Made by a program: the position numbers and the translations under genes | Source: Alkalibacterium subtropicum | Lineage (GTDB): Bacteria > Bacillota > Bacilli > Lactobacillales > Carnobacteriaceae_A | Length of the DNA stretch: 64,000 bases | NCBI RefSeq assembly: GCF_900112455.1 | Contig: NZ_FOLT01000003.1 | Coordinates: 62,001-126,000, forward strand | Reading direction: 5' to 3' | In this document: positions 7,698-15,851 of the stretch, piece by piece | Numbering within the stretch: position 1 is the stretch's first letter | Layout: every line of letters begins with the position of its first letter | The notes under the pieces: generated by a model | Told to the model about the DNA's origin: nothing | Database searches by the model: none | Seen by the model: the letters and a program-made list of their open reading frames with translations, nothing else

Positions 7698-8315
7698 ATG
7701 AACGAACAGTTAATCGAAACAATCAAGGAAATGGAAATCAAGGGTGCGCCTGAGGAACAGACACTAGAGGCAGCACTCAACCAGTATACAAAGAAGCAGC
7801 TGGCTCATTTTATCGAGCGTCATGATTTGGACATTGCTAAAAGCTGGAAAAAGGCAGAGATCATCGAGGCCTTGATCGAGTGGATGAGTTCAGTTCAGCC
7901 GGAACTGATGGAGTCTGACGAAGACCTTAACGCATTTTATTCAAATCAAGTCGTGAACGCAGACCAGCCGCTTGAAATCAGCGACGACCTGTCTGAAAAA
8001 GATCAAGAACGTGTCTTGAAACTTATCGAACACGGACTCGTCTTTAACGCTGACAATGAGCTATGGACGCCTGAAGCAGTCGCTCAAACGGTTGATTCAG
8101 AATCAGAAAAATCAGCTGATTCAAATGAATCTAGTAAAGAAACAGCTTCTCAAGACGAAGCAGCCGAAGTCAAGTCACAACCAGCGCAACCTAGAAAACA
8201 GCGCAAACAAACATCAGCTCTCTCGCTCACTCCTGAAGAGCGAATCGCGCGCGAGAAAAAAATGCGCTTAAAGTACTTCAAAAAACAAGCCAAAAAGAAA
8301 AAGAAGAAAAGATAA
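7698..8315 (+). CDS. Hypothetical protein with SAP/Rho-N-like helical domain and basic tail
   Basis: The protein has 205 residues. Residues about 25 to 65 (LEAALNQYTKKQLAHFIERH, then SWKKAEIIEALIEWM) have the helix-turn-helix spacing seen in SAP and Rho N-terminal nucleic-acid-binding domains. The middle is acidic, then serine- and glutamine-rich and probably disordered (residues about 125 to 185). The last 20 residues are almost all lysine and arginine. Together this suggests a nucleic-acid-binding protein of unknown role. I chose the ATG at 7698 because AAAGGAG precedes it by 8 nt; a GTG or ATG farther upstream (7602) has none. A terminator follows directly. Confidence 0.65.
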   Translation: MNEQLIETIKEMEIKGAPEEQTLEAALNQYTKKQLAHFIERHDLDIAKSWKKAEIIEALIEWMSSVQPELMESDEDLNAFYSNQVVNADQPLEISDDLSEKDQERVLKLIEHGLVFNADNELWTPEAVAQTVDSESEKSADSNESSKETASQDEAAEVKSQPAQPRKQRKQTSALSLTPEERIAREKKMRLKYFKKQAKKKKKKR

Positions 8316-8343
8316 GCAAACGACTACTTATCTTTTCTTCGCA

Positions 8344-8380
8344 AAAAAGCGTTGAGCGAAATTTCAGCTCAACGCTTTTT
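8344..8380 (+). terminator. Rho-independent terminator after the basic protein gene
   Basis: Arms 8344-8357 and 8367-8380 form a 14-bp stem whose 3' arm ends in a T run. It starts 28 bp after the stop codon of the gene ending at 8315. Confidence 0.85.
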
Positions 8381-8474
8381 GTATTGCAACACTTTTTTGT
8401 TGTCTTTCATAGCTCTTCTTAACTCGCGTTCCCGATTTAGTCACATACCACTAGACAGCACGTGTTAGCTGTTG

Positions 8475-8494
8475 TTTTTCGCTGCAGCGAAAAA
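8475..8494. repeat. TTTTTCGC palindrome next to repeat copy D
   Basis: TTTTTCGCTG and CAGCGAAAAA form a perfect 20-bp palindrome. It matches the ATTTTTCGC palindromes at 3222, 4251 and 15852 in the arms but has a different centre. It ends 41 bp before repeat copy D. Confidence 0.8.
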
Positions 8495-8535
8495 GTTCAT
8501 ACTTTCAATAAAGACCTTTGAATTCGATTTTCGGT

Positions 8536-8668
8536 ACAAGTCAGCCGCTAATTCAGCTCCACTCATGCCAAATACAGATTTTCGATATTAGTGAAGCCTT
8601 AATTTTCGTCCACTTGTATCGATTACGGCTATTCGGTATAAGTGACAAGGATTTTTTTACTCAGTACT
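8536..8668. repeat. 133-bp modular palindromic repeat, copy D (degenerate)
   Basis: The 15/20-nt spacing is still exact, with opening arms at 8536, 8587 and 8638, but several arms have drifted (ACAAGTCA, CCACTCAT, ATTAGTGA, TCAGTACT). It is the most decayed of the eight full copies. It lies between convergent genes. Confidence 0.75.
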
Positions 8669-8737
8669 ATCGATTAGCCTGCACAAGTCCCTTTTTTTGA
8701 TAACCACTGTCTGTATTTCAAGCTATCATATCTCATT

Positions 8738-9289
8738 CTAACCATGCCCAGCATTCAGCCAAATTTTAGACTGCTTTAAAAGCACGTCATTTGGCGACTG
8801 GTAATCGAGCGACTTTTTAGGGACTGAATTATAAGAGTCAGTCAATTTAGACTGAAAAATTTTATTCGGTTCAAGGTTCATCAATTTTCTATTCACATGT
8901 TTTGCCGCGACCGTGTTTTTAGAAAGCTGCTTTATTCCGCTTGACGATGTGAAAACGAACCCTTCGGACTGGTCCGTATATTCTTTTATAAATAGATTAG
9001 AACACTTTGCCAGTAAAAAGAGTTGTTTGATAGCCGGAGGTAAAAAAGCATCTAACTGATTTTTTACTGTCACACTATCCTTCATATGAAAGGCGGCAGC
9101 GACCCCTGAAACATCATGAGTCAATAGCAACAAATCAGCCCCGTTGACCTTCAAGTTATTCAAATGCCAGTGCAACATTTCATCTCGGATCGCTACTTCT
9201 TTTACAAAAGGAGACTCATTACTATGGTCATTGAATAACCCCGATTCTCTTAAGACTTTCTCTGCTTTCTTTGTGCAGTGGATAAACAC
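8738..9289 (-). CDS. DUF6933-like protein of unknown function
   Basis: The start MFIHCTKKAEKVL and the segment WHLNNLKVNGADLLLLTHDVSGVAAAFH match the DUF6933 pattern, in which a short opening beta strand with H-C-T-K is followed by a hydrophobic strand. The function of this family is not known. The start codon is GTG at 9289, with GGAG 11 nt upstream. No signal peptide or membrane segment is visible. It is a single-gene unit between repeat copies D and E. Confidence 0.55.
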   Translation of the reverse strand: MFIHCTKKAEKVLRESGLFNDHSNESPFVKEVAIRDEMLHWHLNNLKVNGADLLLLTHDVSGVAAAFHMKDSVTVKNQLDAFLPPAIKQLFLLAKCSNLFIKEYTDQSEGFVFTSSSGIKQLSKNTVAAKHVNRKLMNLEPNKIFQSKLTDSYNSVPKKSLDYQSPNDVLLKQSKIWLNAGHG

Positions 9290-9539
9290 TATGCGGTCGC
9301 TCCTTTCCCTAAATGACTAAGAAGATTTTTTCTAGCCTCAACCGCTCCTCATTGCCAGTACGTTTTCATCTCATTCTATACATCTTTATCATACTATTCT
9401 CCAGCCTTGACACGTTTAAACGGGTTGTTCAGCATCATAATCAACCATTTTCACAGTGTGTTCTATATTTAAATTTAAAATTTTCTGACTACTGCCAGCG
9501 AAATATACGCTCCCGGACTCAGACTTTAATACCTATGTC

Positions 9540-9578
9540 TTCACAGTAAAAGTGTCCCATGTCTTTACTCAAGATGGA
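9540..9578 (-). pseudogene. Remnant encoding SKDMGHFYCEDI
   Basis: Read leftwards this piece encodes SILSKDMGHFYCEDIGIKV and then stops. Nearly the same peptide starts the short frame at 13498-13716 (NKDMGHFYCEEIRFK), and about 40 bp are shared. Both pieces lie 20 to 30 bp from a 133-bp repeat or its decayed remnant. The parent gene is not recognised. Confidence 0.4.
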
Positions 9579-9596
9579 ACAATAGAAAGAATCGTT

Positions 9597-9729
9597 ACGA
9601 GTGACGCGATTATATCTGGCCACTTGTCACGTTTTTACCGAAACGTTATAAGTGAGCCGTAATAAACGAGTGACTTGTAAAGATAACCGATAAACGTGAC
9701 AAGTGGACCCAAACGACACGCTCACTTGT
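9597..9729. repeat. 133-bp modular palindromic repeat, copy E
   Basis: Three units have exact spacing, with opening arms at 9597, 9648 and 9699 (ACGAGTGA, ATAAGTGA, ACAAGTGG). It sits between two genes read leftwards. Its spacers partly match those of copies F and G at the same positions. Confidence 0.9.
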
Positions 9730-9835
9730 CACGTTTTAAAAATAAAGCGCAACACAGTTTAAGCCTCTTCGTAGTTTCGCCACTATAGTTGAGTCTTAGC
9801 TTCCTGACAATAAATTTTCAATCCAGCTATCCCCT

Positions 9836-11512
9836 CTATATTTTCGCCTTAGTCAATTCGTCCATAAAGGCAGGTTTCCGGCTGAATGTTTTTCGCAGGT
9901 TTTCTGTGACTTCTCGCGCAGTATCTTTTCCTAGAATCCGGCCGCACTCTTTTACCAAAACAGCAATCGCCTTGTACTGCGAACGATTTGCTGCATCGGA
10001 CGCATTGTGGACGATCAGCTGCTTGTATGCTTTGACGACGAGTTCTTTGTGTGTATCAACTAAGGCTCCTGCGTAGTCCCGTACATATCTGACATCTGTG
10101 GTGACTACTTCAGCGAGGGCTTCGAGGTCTTGTTCCTCCATTATCAAACTAAGATAGGTTTGACTGTAGCCGGAAAAACGGTAAGATTCTTTTAGCGTCT
10201 TTTTGAGTGTTTCATACAAGGTACTTTCATCATTCTCAGATAGCTTTTTCAAATCAGCATAGTAATCAAAATCGCCAGCCAAGAAGAGTTCTTTTGCCAA
10301 TAATCGTTGCTCTTCCACCATGACCGCCTTCTTATATGCATCATATTTAGCAGTTTTCCAGGTTTTCACATAACCTGCATACTCTTTATCGTGCCGTTCT
10401 CCTTCTTCAGCTAATTGAATCACTTTTAGATAATCTCTTTTTTCAGCATAGATGTCGATCAGCTTCATTCTGAACGTCCCATATTCTACATGGTTTAGCA
10501 AGAAGAGCAGCTGTTCATCCTCGTCGCCAGTTTTCTCGATTAAACGAAAGACCTGATTCAAATAGCGCTCATTATCATATCGTACTGACCAGCTGTTTCC
10601 CTTCTTTACTCGTCCCATCAATTCTTCAATATAGGCTTCTCTCAGGCTTTCTTCCTGTGCAATGACTAAAAGTGCTTCAAACAACGGTTCCTGATAATCC
10701 GTCCACCACACGGACTCGCTATCCTGATTCAAATTTTCAGTGATTTTCTGATACAAAATCTGCTTACTCTCTACTGTCAGCTCACTGGAAACAATACTCT
10801 TCACGACTTCTATACAACCATCCACTACTTCTCCAATTGCCCAGTCATCATCCTCGATATATTCTAACCTTTCCACCGCTTCATTCATGACTAGGAACGC
10901 AATATCACAAGCAACTAACGGATTATTGATCGCTACCGTTCTATTAAGTATTTGTCCCATCTCTGCAGCGTAATCAGAAATTCGGTCCGCATATATAACT
11001 TCTCTATAATCGCTGTACTTTTCACTTATCGCCTGAAGTAATCGTTTGCTTTCATTTATCTCATCTTCAGGAGAAAGTTTACCGAATTGCAAGCGTAAGT
11101 GATGTTCCAGGCTTAAATCGTCAGCTGCCCTTTGCGTAATTAATCGAACAAGCTCTTCCTTCGGTAAGGAAAGAAGAAGCTCTTTTAGTGTCCGGTCACT
11201 GTTTCTATTTTCTTCGTTCGGCACCCTGACATTATCCTTATTATCTAATTGTTTTCTCAATTCATAAAATGCCGCAACCTCGTGTTTGCAGACCTTTCCC
11301 CTATTATACGGACACGTGCAGGAAGATAGAATGTTATTTTTATTATCTTTTTTTACTTTCACGCAGTAAGTTTCGGTTCCAAACACTTCGCATTCATATG
11401 TATCGGGATCTATTCTGGAGACTTTTTTTACAAACCCCTCCTCGTAATAACCTTTCCCTCGTTTTAAAATCGTCGCATTCACTTGACTCTCAAATCGATT
11501 TAAATTGATCAT
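9836..11512 (-). CDS. SWIM zinc-finger protein
   Basis: Near residues 55 to 90 of the chosen frame the sequence CTCPYNRGKVCKHEVAAFY has the C-x-C...C-x-H signature of SWIM zinc fingers, which bind nucleic acid or protein. The other 450 residues are mostly helical, in repeat-like segments resembling tetratricopeptide or HEAT-type helices (for example LLFLLNHVEYGTFRMKLIDIYAEKRDYLKVIQLAEEGE). This build is common in Bacilli and of unknown role; some relatives sit beside SNF2 helicases, but none is seen here. I chose the ATG at 11512, preceded by AAGGGTGG; the ATG at 11536 has no ribosome binding site. Confidence 0.75.
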   Translation of the reverse strand: MINLNRFESQVNATILKRGKGYYEEGFVKKVSRIDPDTYECEVFGTETYCVKVKKDNKNNILSSCTCPYNRGKVCKHEVAAFYELRKQLDNKDNVRVPNEENRNSDRTLKELLLSLPKEELVRLITQRAADDLSLEHHLRLQFGKLSPEDEINESKRLLQAISEKYSDYREVIYADRISDYAAEMGQILNRTVAINNPLVACDIAFLVMNEAVERLEYIEDDDWAIGEVVDGCIEVVKSIVSSELTVESKQILYQKITENLNQDSESVWWTDYQEPLFEALLVIAQEESLREAYIEELMGRVKKGNSWSVRYDNERYLNQVFRLIEKTGDEDEQLLFLLNHVEYGTFRMKLIDIYAEKRDYLKVIQLAEEGERHDKEYAGYVKTWKTAKYDAYKKAVMVEEQRLLAKELFLAGDFDYYADLKKLSENDESTLYETLKKTLKESYRFSGYSQTYLSLIMEEQDLEALAEVVTTDVRYVRDYAGALVDTHKELVVKAYKQLIVHNASDAANRSQYKAIAVLVKECGRILGKDTAREVTENLRKTFSRKPAFMDELTKAKI

Positions 11513-11721
11513 CTGCCCACCCTTTTCCATTGGCACAATCCGGTTTATCTATATTTTATCACACGACGACTCATATAAGAACCAGCACATTACCTTTCAT
11601 TATGAAAACTACAAATTACTGAAATATGCTTGGAAGACGGTTCAAAGTCGACCCCCATGCGATTGAATATCAATAAAAGTGACCTATGTATGAAGTTAGA
11701 TAAATACGGTATGAAATCGTT

Positions 11722-11854
11722 ACAAGTGACGTGATTGCAAGTCCCCACTTGTCACGTTATTGCTGAATCGTGACAAGTGGGTGATGTTTAACGAGTCACT
11801 TGTCATGATAAACGGTAATCATGACAAGTGAGACCAGAAAATATGTTCACTTGT
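11722..11854. repeat. 133-bp modular palindromic repeat, copy F
   Basis: This is the best-preserved copy. Hairpin 1 (11745-11780) pairs CCACTTGTCACG with CGTGACAAGTGG. Hairpin 2 (11796-11831) pairs TCACTTGTCATG with CATGACAAGTGA. Both are perfect 12-bp stems with 12-nt loops but different sequence. It lies between the SWIM and Fic genes. Confidence 0.93.
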
Positions 11855-12155
11855 TATGATTCTGGGTTCAGATGACCATTTCTACACATTTGTACCCTGG
11901 CTCCAACTTTCTTCCCACTGTTTGCCAAAGAATGTACCACCTTTTGCCAGCTTGATGTACCACTAAAGAAATATCCCATAACCACTATGATTTAAGTTGG
12001 TCATGGGATACTATTACGGTGATCGGAAAAAGCTCCACTTAAATCAATAAACCCCTCGACCCATTATTTATCAATGAATCGAAGGATGTCCCTTTATATA
12101 AAGTGTTTTTAATAATACATTCTACTCATAATCATCTTTCAAATTCTAGTTACTC
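11855..12155. other. Intergenic region between Fic and SWIM genes
   Basis: No gene is seen. Two imperfect copies of a TTTGCCA-N6-TGTACCAC motif (about 11921-11965) may be the end of a lost insertion sequence. An imperfect hairpin (11972-12010, arms TATCCCATAACCA and TGGTCATGGGATA) has T-rich sequence on the minus strand and could end the fic transcript. Confidence 0.4.
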
Positions 12156-13304
12156 TTACAATAGTCTGAGTAAATCGTAATTGACATACACTTTGTTTTT
12201 TCTTTTTCTATTATCTACATCCAGTAATCCCAATTTCACTAATTTATTTAATCCATTTCTTGAAGTGGATACTGCAATACTCAACTCATCAGCAACTTCT
12301 TTAACAGTTAAGTAGGGTTTATTAAACGTAGCCAACCAGATATTGTTTATAACATTCCTATCACTATTTATTCTAGATAATCCTTCAGATGCTAATGCAG
12401 TAATACTTTCTAATTTATTCAACATACTGTCAACCATTCTTTGACACGCATCTAAAAAGAAATTAATCCAGGCAAACCAATCTGGATTCTTGCCTCTTAC
12501 ACCATTTAATAAGTTATAATATCTGATTCTTTCTTTTTCTAATTCTTCACTAACAAAGAAAACGGGTTTATCGATAAGTCCATCCTGCATCGTATTCAAG
12601 ACAATAAGAATCCTTCCCATACGTCCATTTCCATCTAAAAAAGGATGAATGGATTCAAATTGGGCGTGCGTAATAGCAGTTTTAATTAAAGGATCGGAAG
12701 TCTCATCTAACAATACTTCATAGCCGTCATTAAAATCTTTTTCAAAAGAGCGGTGTTTCTCAGAATTTATAAAATATTCTAGATTAGTCATGTAGTCCCC
12801 AATTTCCTGGGCACTAACCGGTATATATACAGCATCTTCTATTTTTTCAGTCGGTCCAATGAAATTTTGAATTGCTCTGTATTCTCCTGAAACAGATGTT
12901 GTCCCTCGCGTATTCTTTCCCATTAATATTTTATGCAGTTGTTTTATCAAACGGGAAGAAATTGGCGTTCCATTGTTTATTATATCAATTCCTTTTGACA
13001 AAGCTTCCATATAATTATTGACTTCAACCACTTCATTACTTTTATTTTTCTTGGTTGCCTCTTCAATCATATCTGCAAAAGTAACTTGTGTTCCTTCTAT
13101 TCGAGTTGATTGTACAGACTCTCTGAGACTTAACATCTGTATAAGCTGAGATTTAACAACAGAGTGTTCTAACTCTGAATTAAGTTTCCCAATAGATGAT
13201 TTAATTTTTGCTATTTTCTTGTAAAGCTGCAATACTTGTGAAACACTTACTTTTGGTGGAAGTAGTTCTATACCTTTTACTGCACTCACCTTTGGAACCC
13301 CCAA
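12156..13304 (-). CDS. fic: Fic-domain AMPylase, class II, with winged-helix C-terminus
   Basis: Fic enzymes transfer AMP from ATP to hydroxyl side chains of target proteins. The catalytic motif HPFLDGNGRMGR is intact near residues 218 to 229. An N-terminal inhibitory-helix motif (STRIEGT, near residue 65) places it in the self-inhibited class with the helix before the core. Residues about 310 to 380 form a winged helix (YLTVKEVADELSIAVSTSRNGLNKL), common in Fic/DOC-type regulators. The start is uncertain: TTG at 13304, or GTG at 13289 with GGGGG upstream. A 10-bp inverted repeat lies just upstream. Base composition is lower in G+C than its neighbours. Confidence 0.88.
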   Translation of the reverse strand: MGVPKVSAVKGIELLPPKVSVSQVLQLYKKIAKIKSSIGKLNSELEHSVVKSQLIQMLSLRESVQSTRIEGTQVTFADMIEEATKKNKSNEVVEVNNYMEALSKGIDIINNGTPISSRLIKQLHKILMGKNTRGTTSVSGEYRAIQNFIGPTEKIEDAVYIPVSAQEIGDYMTNLEYFINSEKHRSFEKDFNDGYEVLLDETSDPLIKTAITHAQFESIHPFLDGNGRMGRILIVLNTMQDGLIDKPVFFVSEELEKERIRYYNLLNGVRGKNPDWFAWINFFLDACQRMVDSMLNKLESITALASEGLSRINSDRNVINNIWLATFNKPYLTVKEVADELSIAVSTSRNGLNKLVKLGLLDVDNRKRKNKVYVNYDLLRLL

Positions 13305-13334
13305 TCTATTTTTATCTACTTCATTATCTTATTT

Positions 13335-13367
13335 TATTTGATTAATATCAATAATAATAATCAAATA
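13335..13367. promoter_or_regulatory. Inverted repeat upstream of fic, possible operator
   Basis: TATTTGATTA (13335-13344) and TAATCAAATA (13358-13367) are perfect inverted 10-bp arms 31 bp upstream of the first possible fic start. The position suits autoregulation by the C-terminal winged helix, which is inference only. Confidence 0.4.
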
Positions 13368-13500
13368 GATTGCTTGAGTAGAAAACAAATCATTCTCTCG
13401 TACATTTTATTTATACGACTGAAATCCTTTTTTCTTCTCCTCACTCCGATAAGGGTGCATACTAATGAATGGTATTCCTAACAAAAGAGTATGATAATTA

Positions 13501-13575
13501 GTAAGCGATGAAAAGCTGAGTACCTACAAATAAAAATCGGACACCTCTATACTGAGTAATGTCCGATTTTTCGTC
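13501..13575 (-). mobile_element. Remnant of an IS66-family right end
   Basis: The sequence from GTAAGCG at 13501 to about 13575 matches, inverted, the end of the IS66 element at 21700-21767, including the GTAAGCG tip and the TGTCCGATTTTTATTTG segment. The open frame at 13498-13716 runs through it and is probably not a real gene. No transposase remains here. Confidence 0.7.
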
Positions 13576-13722
13576 ACTGGATAGGTAGTCACTGATCAGT
13601 TCCAGCTGCAGCCGTGCAGGTCTGATATCATTTAGTATTTTGCTGTTTTTCTGCTCCACTTTAATGATTTTAAAACGTATCTCTTCACAGTAAAAGTGTC
13701 CCATATCTTTATTCAAGTAGGA
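13576..13722 (-). pseudogene. Remnant encoding NKDMGHFYCEEI, fused to IS66 end
   Basis: Read leftwards it encodes NKDMGHFYCEEIRFKIIKVEQKN and so on before running into the IS66-end remnant. The first 40 bp match the remnant at 9540-9578. I do not recognise the family. Confidence 0.4.
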
Positions 13723-13746
13723 TTTGAATATTGTGAACGAACAGAG

Positions 13747-13788
13747 CCACTTGTGCGGAAAAATGAGTCAGCAATTACGGCCAAGTGA
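13747..13788. repeat. Possible decayed piece of the 133-bp repeat
   Basis: CCACTTGT (13747-13754) and AAGTGA (13783-13788) flank a connector that is longer than the standard 20 nt. It lies 25 bp from the DMGHFYCE remnant, the same arrangement as copy E and the remnant at 9540. Only one degenerate unit is left. Confidence 0.3.
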
Positions 13789-13816
13789 GCCACTATAGAT
13801 ATATAGCTAAATCAAA

Positions 13817-13876
13817 GAAACCTTCTGTATATTGTAGTACATGCCTGCCGACATGACACGATATATAGAAGGTTTC
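13817..13876 (-). terminator. Long bulged hairpin downstream of the ceo gene
   Basis: GAAACCTTCT (13817-13826) pairs with AGAAGGTTTC (13867-13876), and an inner stem with bulges closes on CATG/CATG. On the minus strand it is followed by TTTGATTT. It lies 200 bp past the stop codon of carboxyethyl-ornithine synthase and may end that transcript. It could also be a small mobile palindrome. Confidence 0.4.
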
Positions 13877-14079
13877 ATATATGATGTTCTATTTTAGCAC
13901 TAACTGGTTATAAACTCAGATTCCAAAATTCGATTAGACTTTGCTGTACTTTGAATCTTTGCGACATCTATTTTATTTCTGTTTTTCTTTTCTCTTCAAA
14001 CCGAACAAATTAAAACGCTTTCTTTGTTGTCCATACATCTGCTTGTTGACTATACTAAGTCTCAATGCAATAGCCAAAT

Positions 14080-15060
14080 TCAACTCTTCACAGCCATTGG
14101 TTCACTCTTTTGATAGTCAGCTATCCGTTGATCGAGGATTACTCCCTTGTCTACGATGAACGCGTCTTGTAATGTTTTATTCTCTTCCCACGTATCTTCA
14201 ATGAGTAGATCAATATAATCGACTATGACATTGCTGAAGGATTTTGACCCGGTTTGATAGAAGATACTCGGTGTATGATCGACAGCGTAATGCAGGACAC
14301 CTTCTGTATAGTAAACCGGTTGGTCAAAGGATGTCGGTCTAGAGCTTTCAATTGCCCCATTATGATCGCAGCTGACATCAACGATCATCGCTTGACGTTT
14401 CATGTTGGTTAAATCTTCAGTGTATAGGATATGATCGTCTCTGGCTGTGTCCCACGCCACACAGTTGACGATGACATCAAATCCGCTGATTTCTTTACGT
14501 AAAAGAGCTTCCATTTTTCTGTTATATACCTTGATGTCCGCTCCCAAAGAGGCTAAAATCCGGTAAGCTCCTCGTGACGTATTGCCTCTGCCGATGACGG
14601 CTGCTTTACATTCATAAGGAAGTTTCCCGTATAAGGAGAAGGCATGCATCATGGCCGCTTCGCCGGCTAGTTCATTATTTCTCCAGAAAAGATGTCGCCC
14701 GTCTTCGTTCATATCCTCCCATGCGACAGCAGACAGCGCGTTCTCAACCATCAGGTCGGTCACCTCTTTGTTTTGTACCGCATGGACATAGCCAAATAGC
14801 ATCTGATTTCTCAACTCCCCCAAATAATCCGCATCACCGACTTTAGGGTCACAAATGATATCCTGTTTCAGTGCAATATCTTTGGTTGTGACGTTAACGC
14901 CCGCCTGTTCATACTCACGGTCCGTATAACCCAGAACATCCCCGTACCCTGATACCATATAGACAAATGCCTTGTTCTTTATTTTCCCGATATCATCCGG
15001 AATCAAGGCACGTCTCTTCTCGTTATGTTTTGTACTTTTCATAAAACTGATCGTATTCAT
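14080..15060 (-). CDS. ceo: N5-(carboxyethyl)ornithine synthase
   Basis: This NADP-dependent enzyme condenses pyruvate with the side-chain amine of ornithine (and lysine) to form carboxyethyl amino acids, as known from Lactococcus. The 326-residue sequence follows the alanine-dehydrogenase-like fold: the opening KSTKHNEKRRALIPDDI, the segment LFGYVHAVQN, LFWRNNELAGEAAMMHAF, and the nucleotide-binding loop AVIGRGNTSRGAYRILASLGA near residues 155 to 175, followed by DVIVNCVAWDT. AGGAGG lies 6 nt before the ATG. It is a single-gene unit; there is no neighbouring ornithine pathway. Confidence 0.85.
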   Translation of the reverse strand: MNTISFMKSTKHNEKRRALIPDDIGKIKNKAFVYMVSGYGDVLGYTDREYEQAGVNVTTKDIALKQDIICDPKVGDADYLGELRNQMLFGYVHAVQNKEVTDLMVENALSAVAWEDMNEDGRHLFWRNNELAGEAAMMHAFSLYGKLPYECKAAVIGRGNTSRGAYRILASLGADIKVYNRKMEALLRKEISGFDVIVNCVAWDTARDDHILYTEDLTNMKRQAMIVDVSCDHNGAIESSRPTSFDQPVYYTEGVLHYAVDHTPSIFYQTGSKSFSNVIVDYIDLLIEDTWEENKTLQDAFIVDKGVILDQRIADYQKSEPMAVKS

Positions 15061-15219
15061 TCAATTCCTCCTGAGTTGACGTCTAGTCAAACTACACGTT
15101 AATTAACTTTCTTGCTTTCAACGGGTATTGAAGCGAACAGTAATCGTTGATCTATGGATATTTCTTATTCCCTTAGCTAAGTATAACACAATACAGATAA
15201 GCGCATTCCTATCACAAGC

Positions 15220-15617
15220 CTATCTCCTGCGTCGTATGCGTTCAAGGGTGTCTTGGATACTTTGTTCCGTTGCAGCGTCAACGGGCTGGTCTAAACAAGT
15301 GTCGTCTGAAGTCACCCACTTCGGCAGTGACTCTTCCCTAGGTTTCGGTTTGGTAAAAGACTGCTGTGGTGTTTGAACGAGCGGTCATAGGCTTCGATGT
15401 TTTTCAGCGTCTTGATATCTTTCTGCTTGAAAACAGTCAGGATGGCATTTAAATAATTGAAAGACTTGCCGTTCTGTTGTGTACGTGTCAGTGCTTCTAA
15501 AATAATCTCCGCATCAAAGACGCTCAGCCAGTTCTTCAGCTTCATTAGCCGCACAAGTCTAACCTCTTTCTGCATTTTGTCATGTTCCTGCCTCCACTTT
15601 TCATCATCTAAAAACAT
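15220..15617 (-). pseudogene. Broken DnaD-like gene, 5' truncated and frameshifted
   Basis: The open frame from 15617 reads LKNWLSVFDAEIILEALTRT, then NGKSFNYLNAILTVFKQK, clearly homologous to residues 225 to 285 of the intact DnaD-like protein at 17026-18006. Near 15370 the match moves to another frame, which reads QQSFTKPKPREESLPKWV and on to RIRRRR and a stop at 15220, again matching the intact protein. So one frameshift separates two homologous halves. The N-terminal winged-helix part is missing. Confidence 0.8.
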
Positions 15618-15678
15618 GTCTCTAGTTAATAAACGTGTATCATGTCTTCATACAGATGAAATAAAGGAAGAAAACATA

Positions 15679-15811
15679 ACAAGTGAGGAAATTGCAGCAG
15701 CTCACTTGTGACGTTTCCACCGAATCGTGATAAGTGGGCTGTGCCAGACAAGTGACTTGTTAAGATAAAGGATAAACGTGACAAGTGAGACTAAACGACA
15801 CGCTCACTTGT
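15679..15811. repeat. 133-bp modular palindromic repeat, copy G
   Basis: Three units have exact spacing, with opening arms at 15679, 15730 and 15781. The third spacer is nearly the same as in copy E (ACTAAACGACACGC against ACCCAAACGACACGC), showing common descent of whole copies. It lies between the broken DnaD-like gene and the ComK-like gene. Confidence 0.9.
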
Positions 15812-15851
15812 TAAGTTTCTGAGATCAGGAACTTAATACAGTTGAAAAGTT

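Noticed and set aside
9313-9549. Open frame of 78 codons
   Set aside because: No ribosome binding site; it runs over the DMGHFYCE remnant on the other strand and looks like no family.
13498-13716. Open frame of 72 codons as an intact small protein
   Set aside because: Its last third is the inverted right end of an IS66 element and its start matches another remnant, so it is a chance fusion of two relics.
9597-15811. The 8-mer ACAAGTGA as a DNA-uptake sequence, given the competence-type genes nearby
   Set aside because: In the parts I scanned it occurs as part of the 133-bp repeat and not as scattered single copies, and uptake sequences of this kind are known from Gram-negative families. A genome-wide count would be needed to revive the idea.
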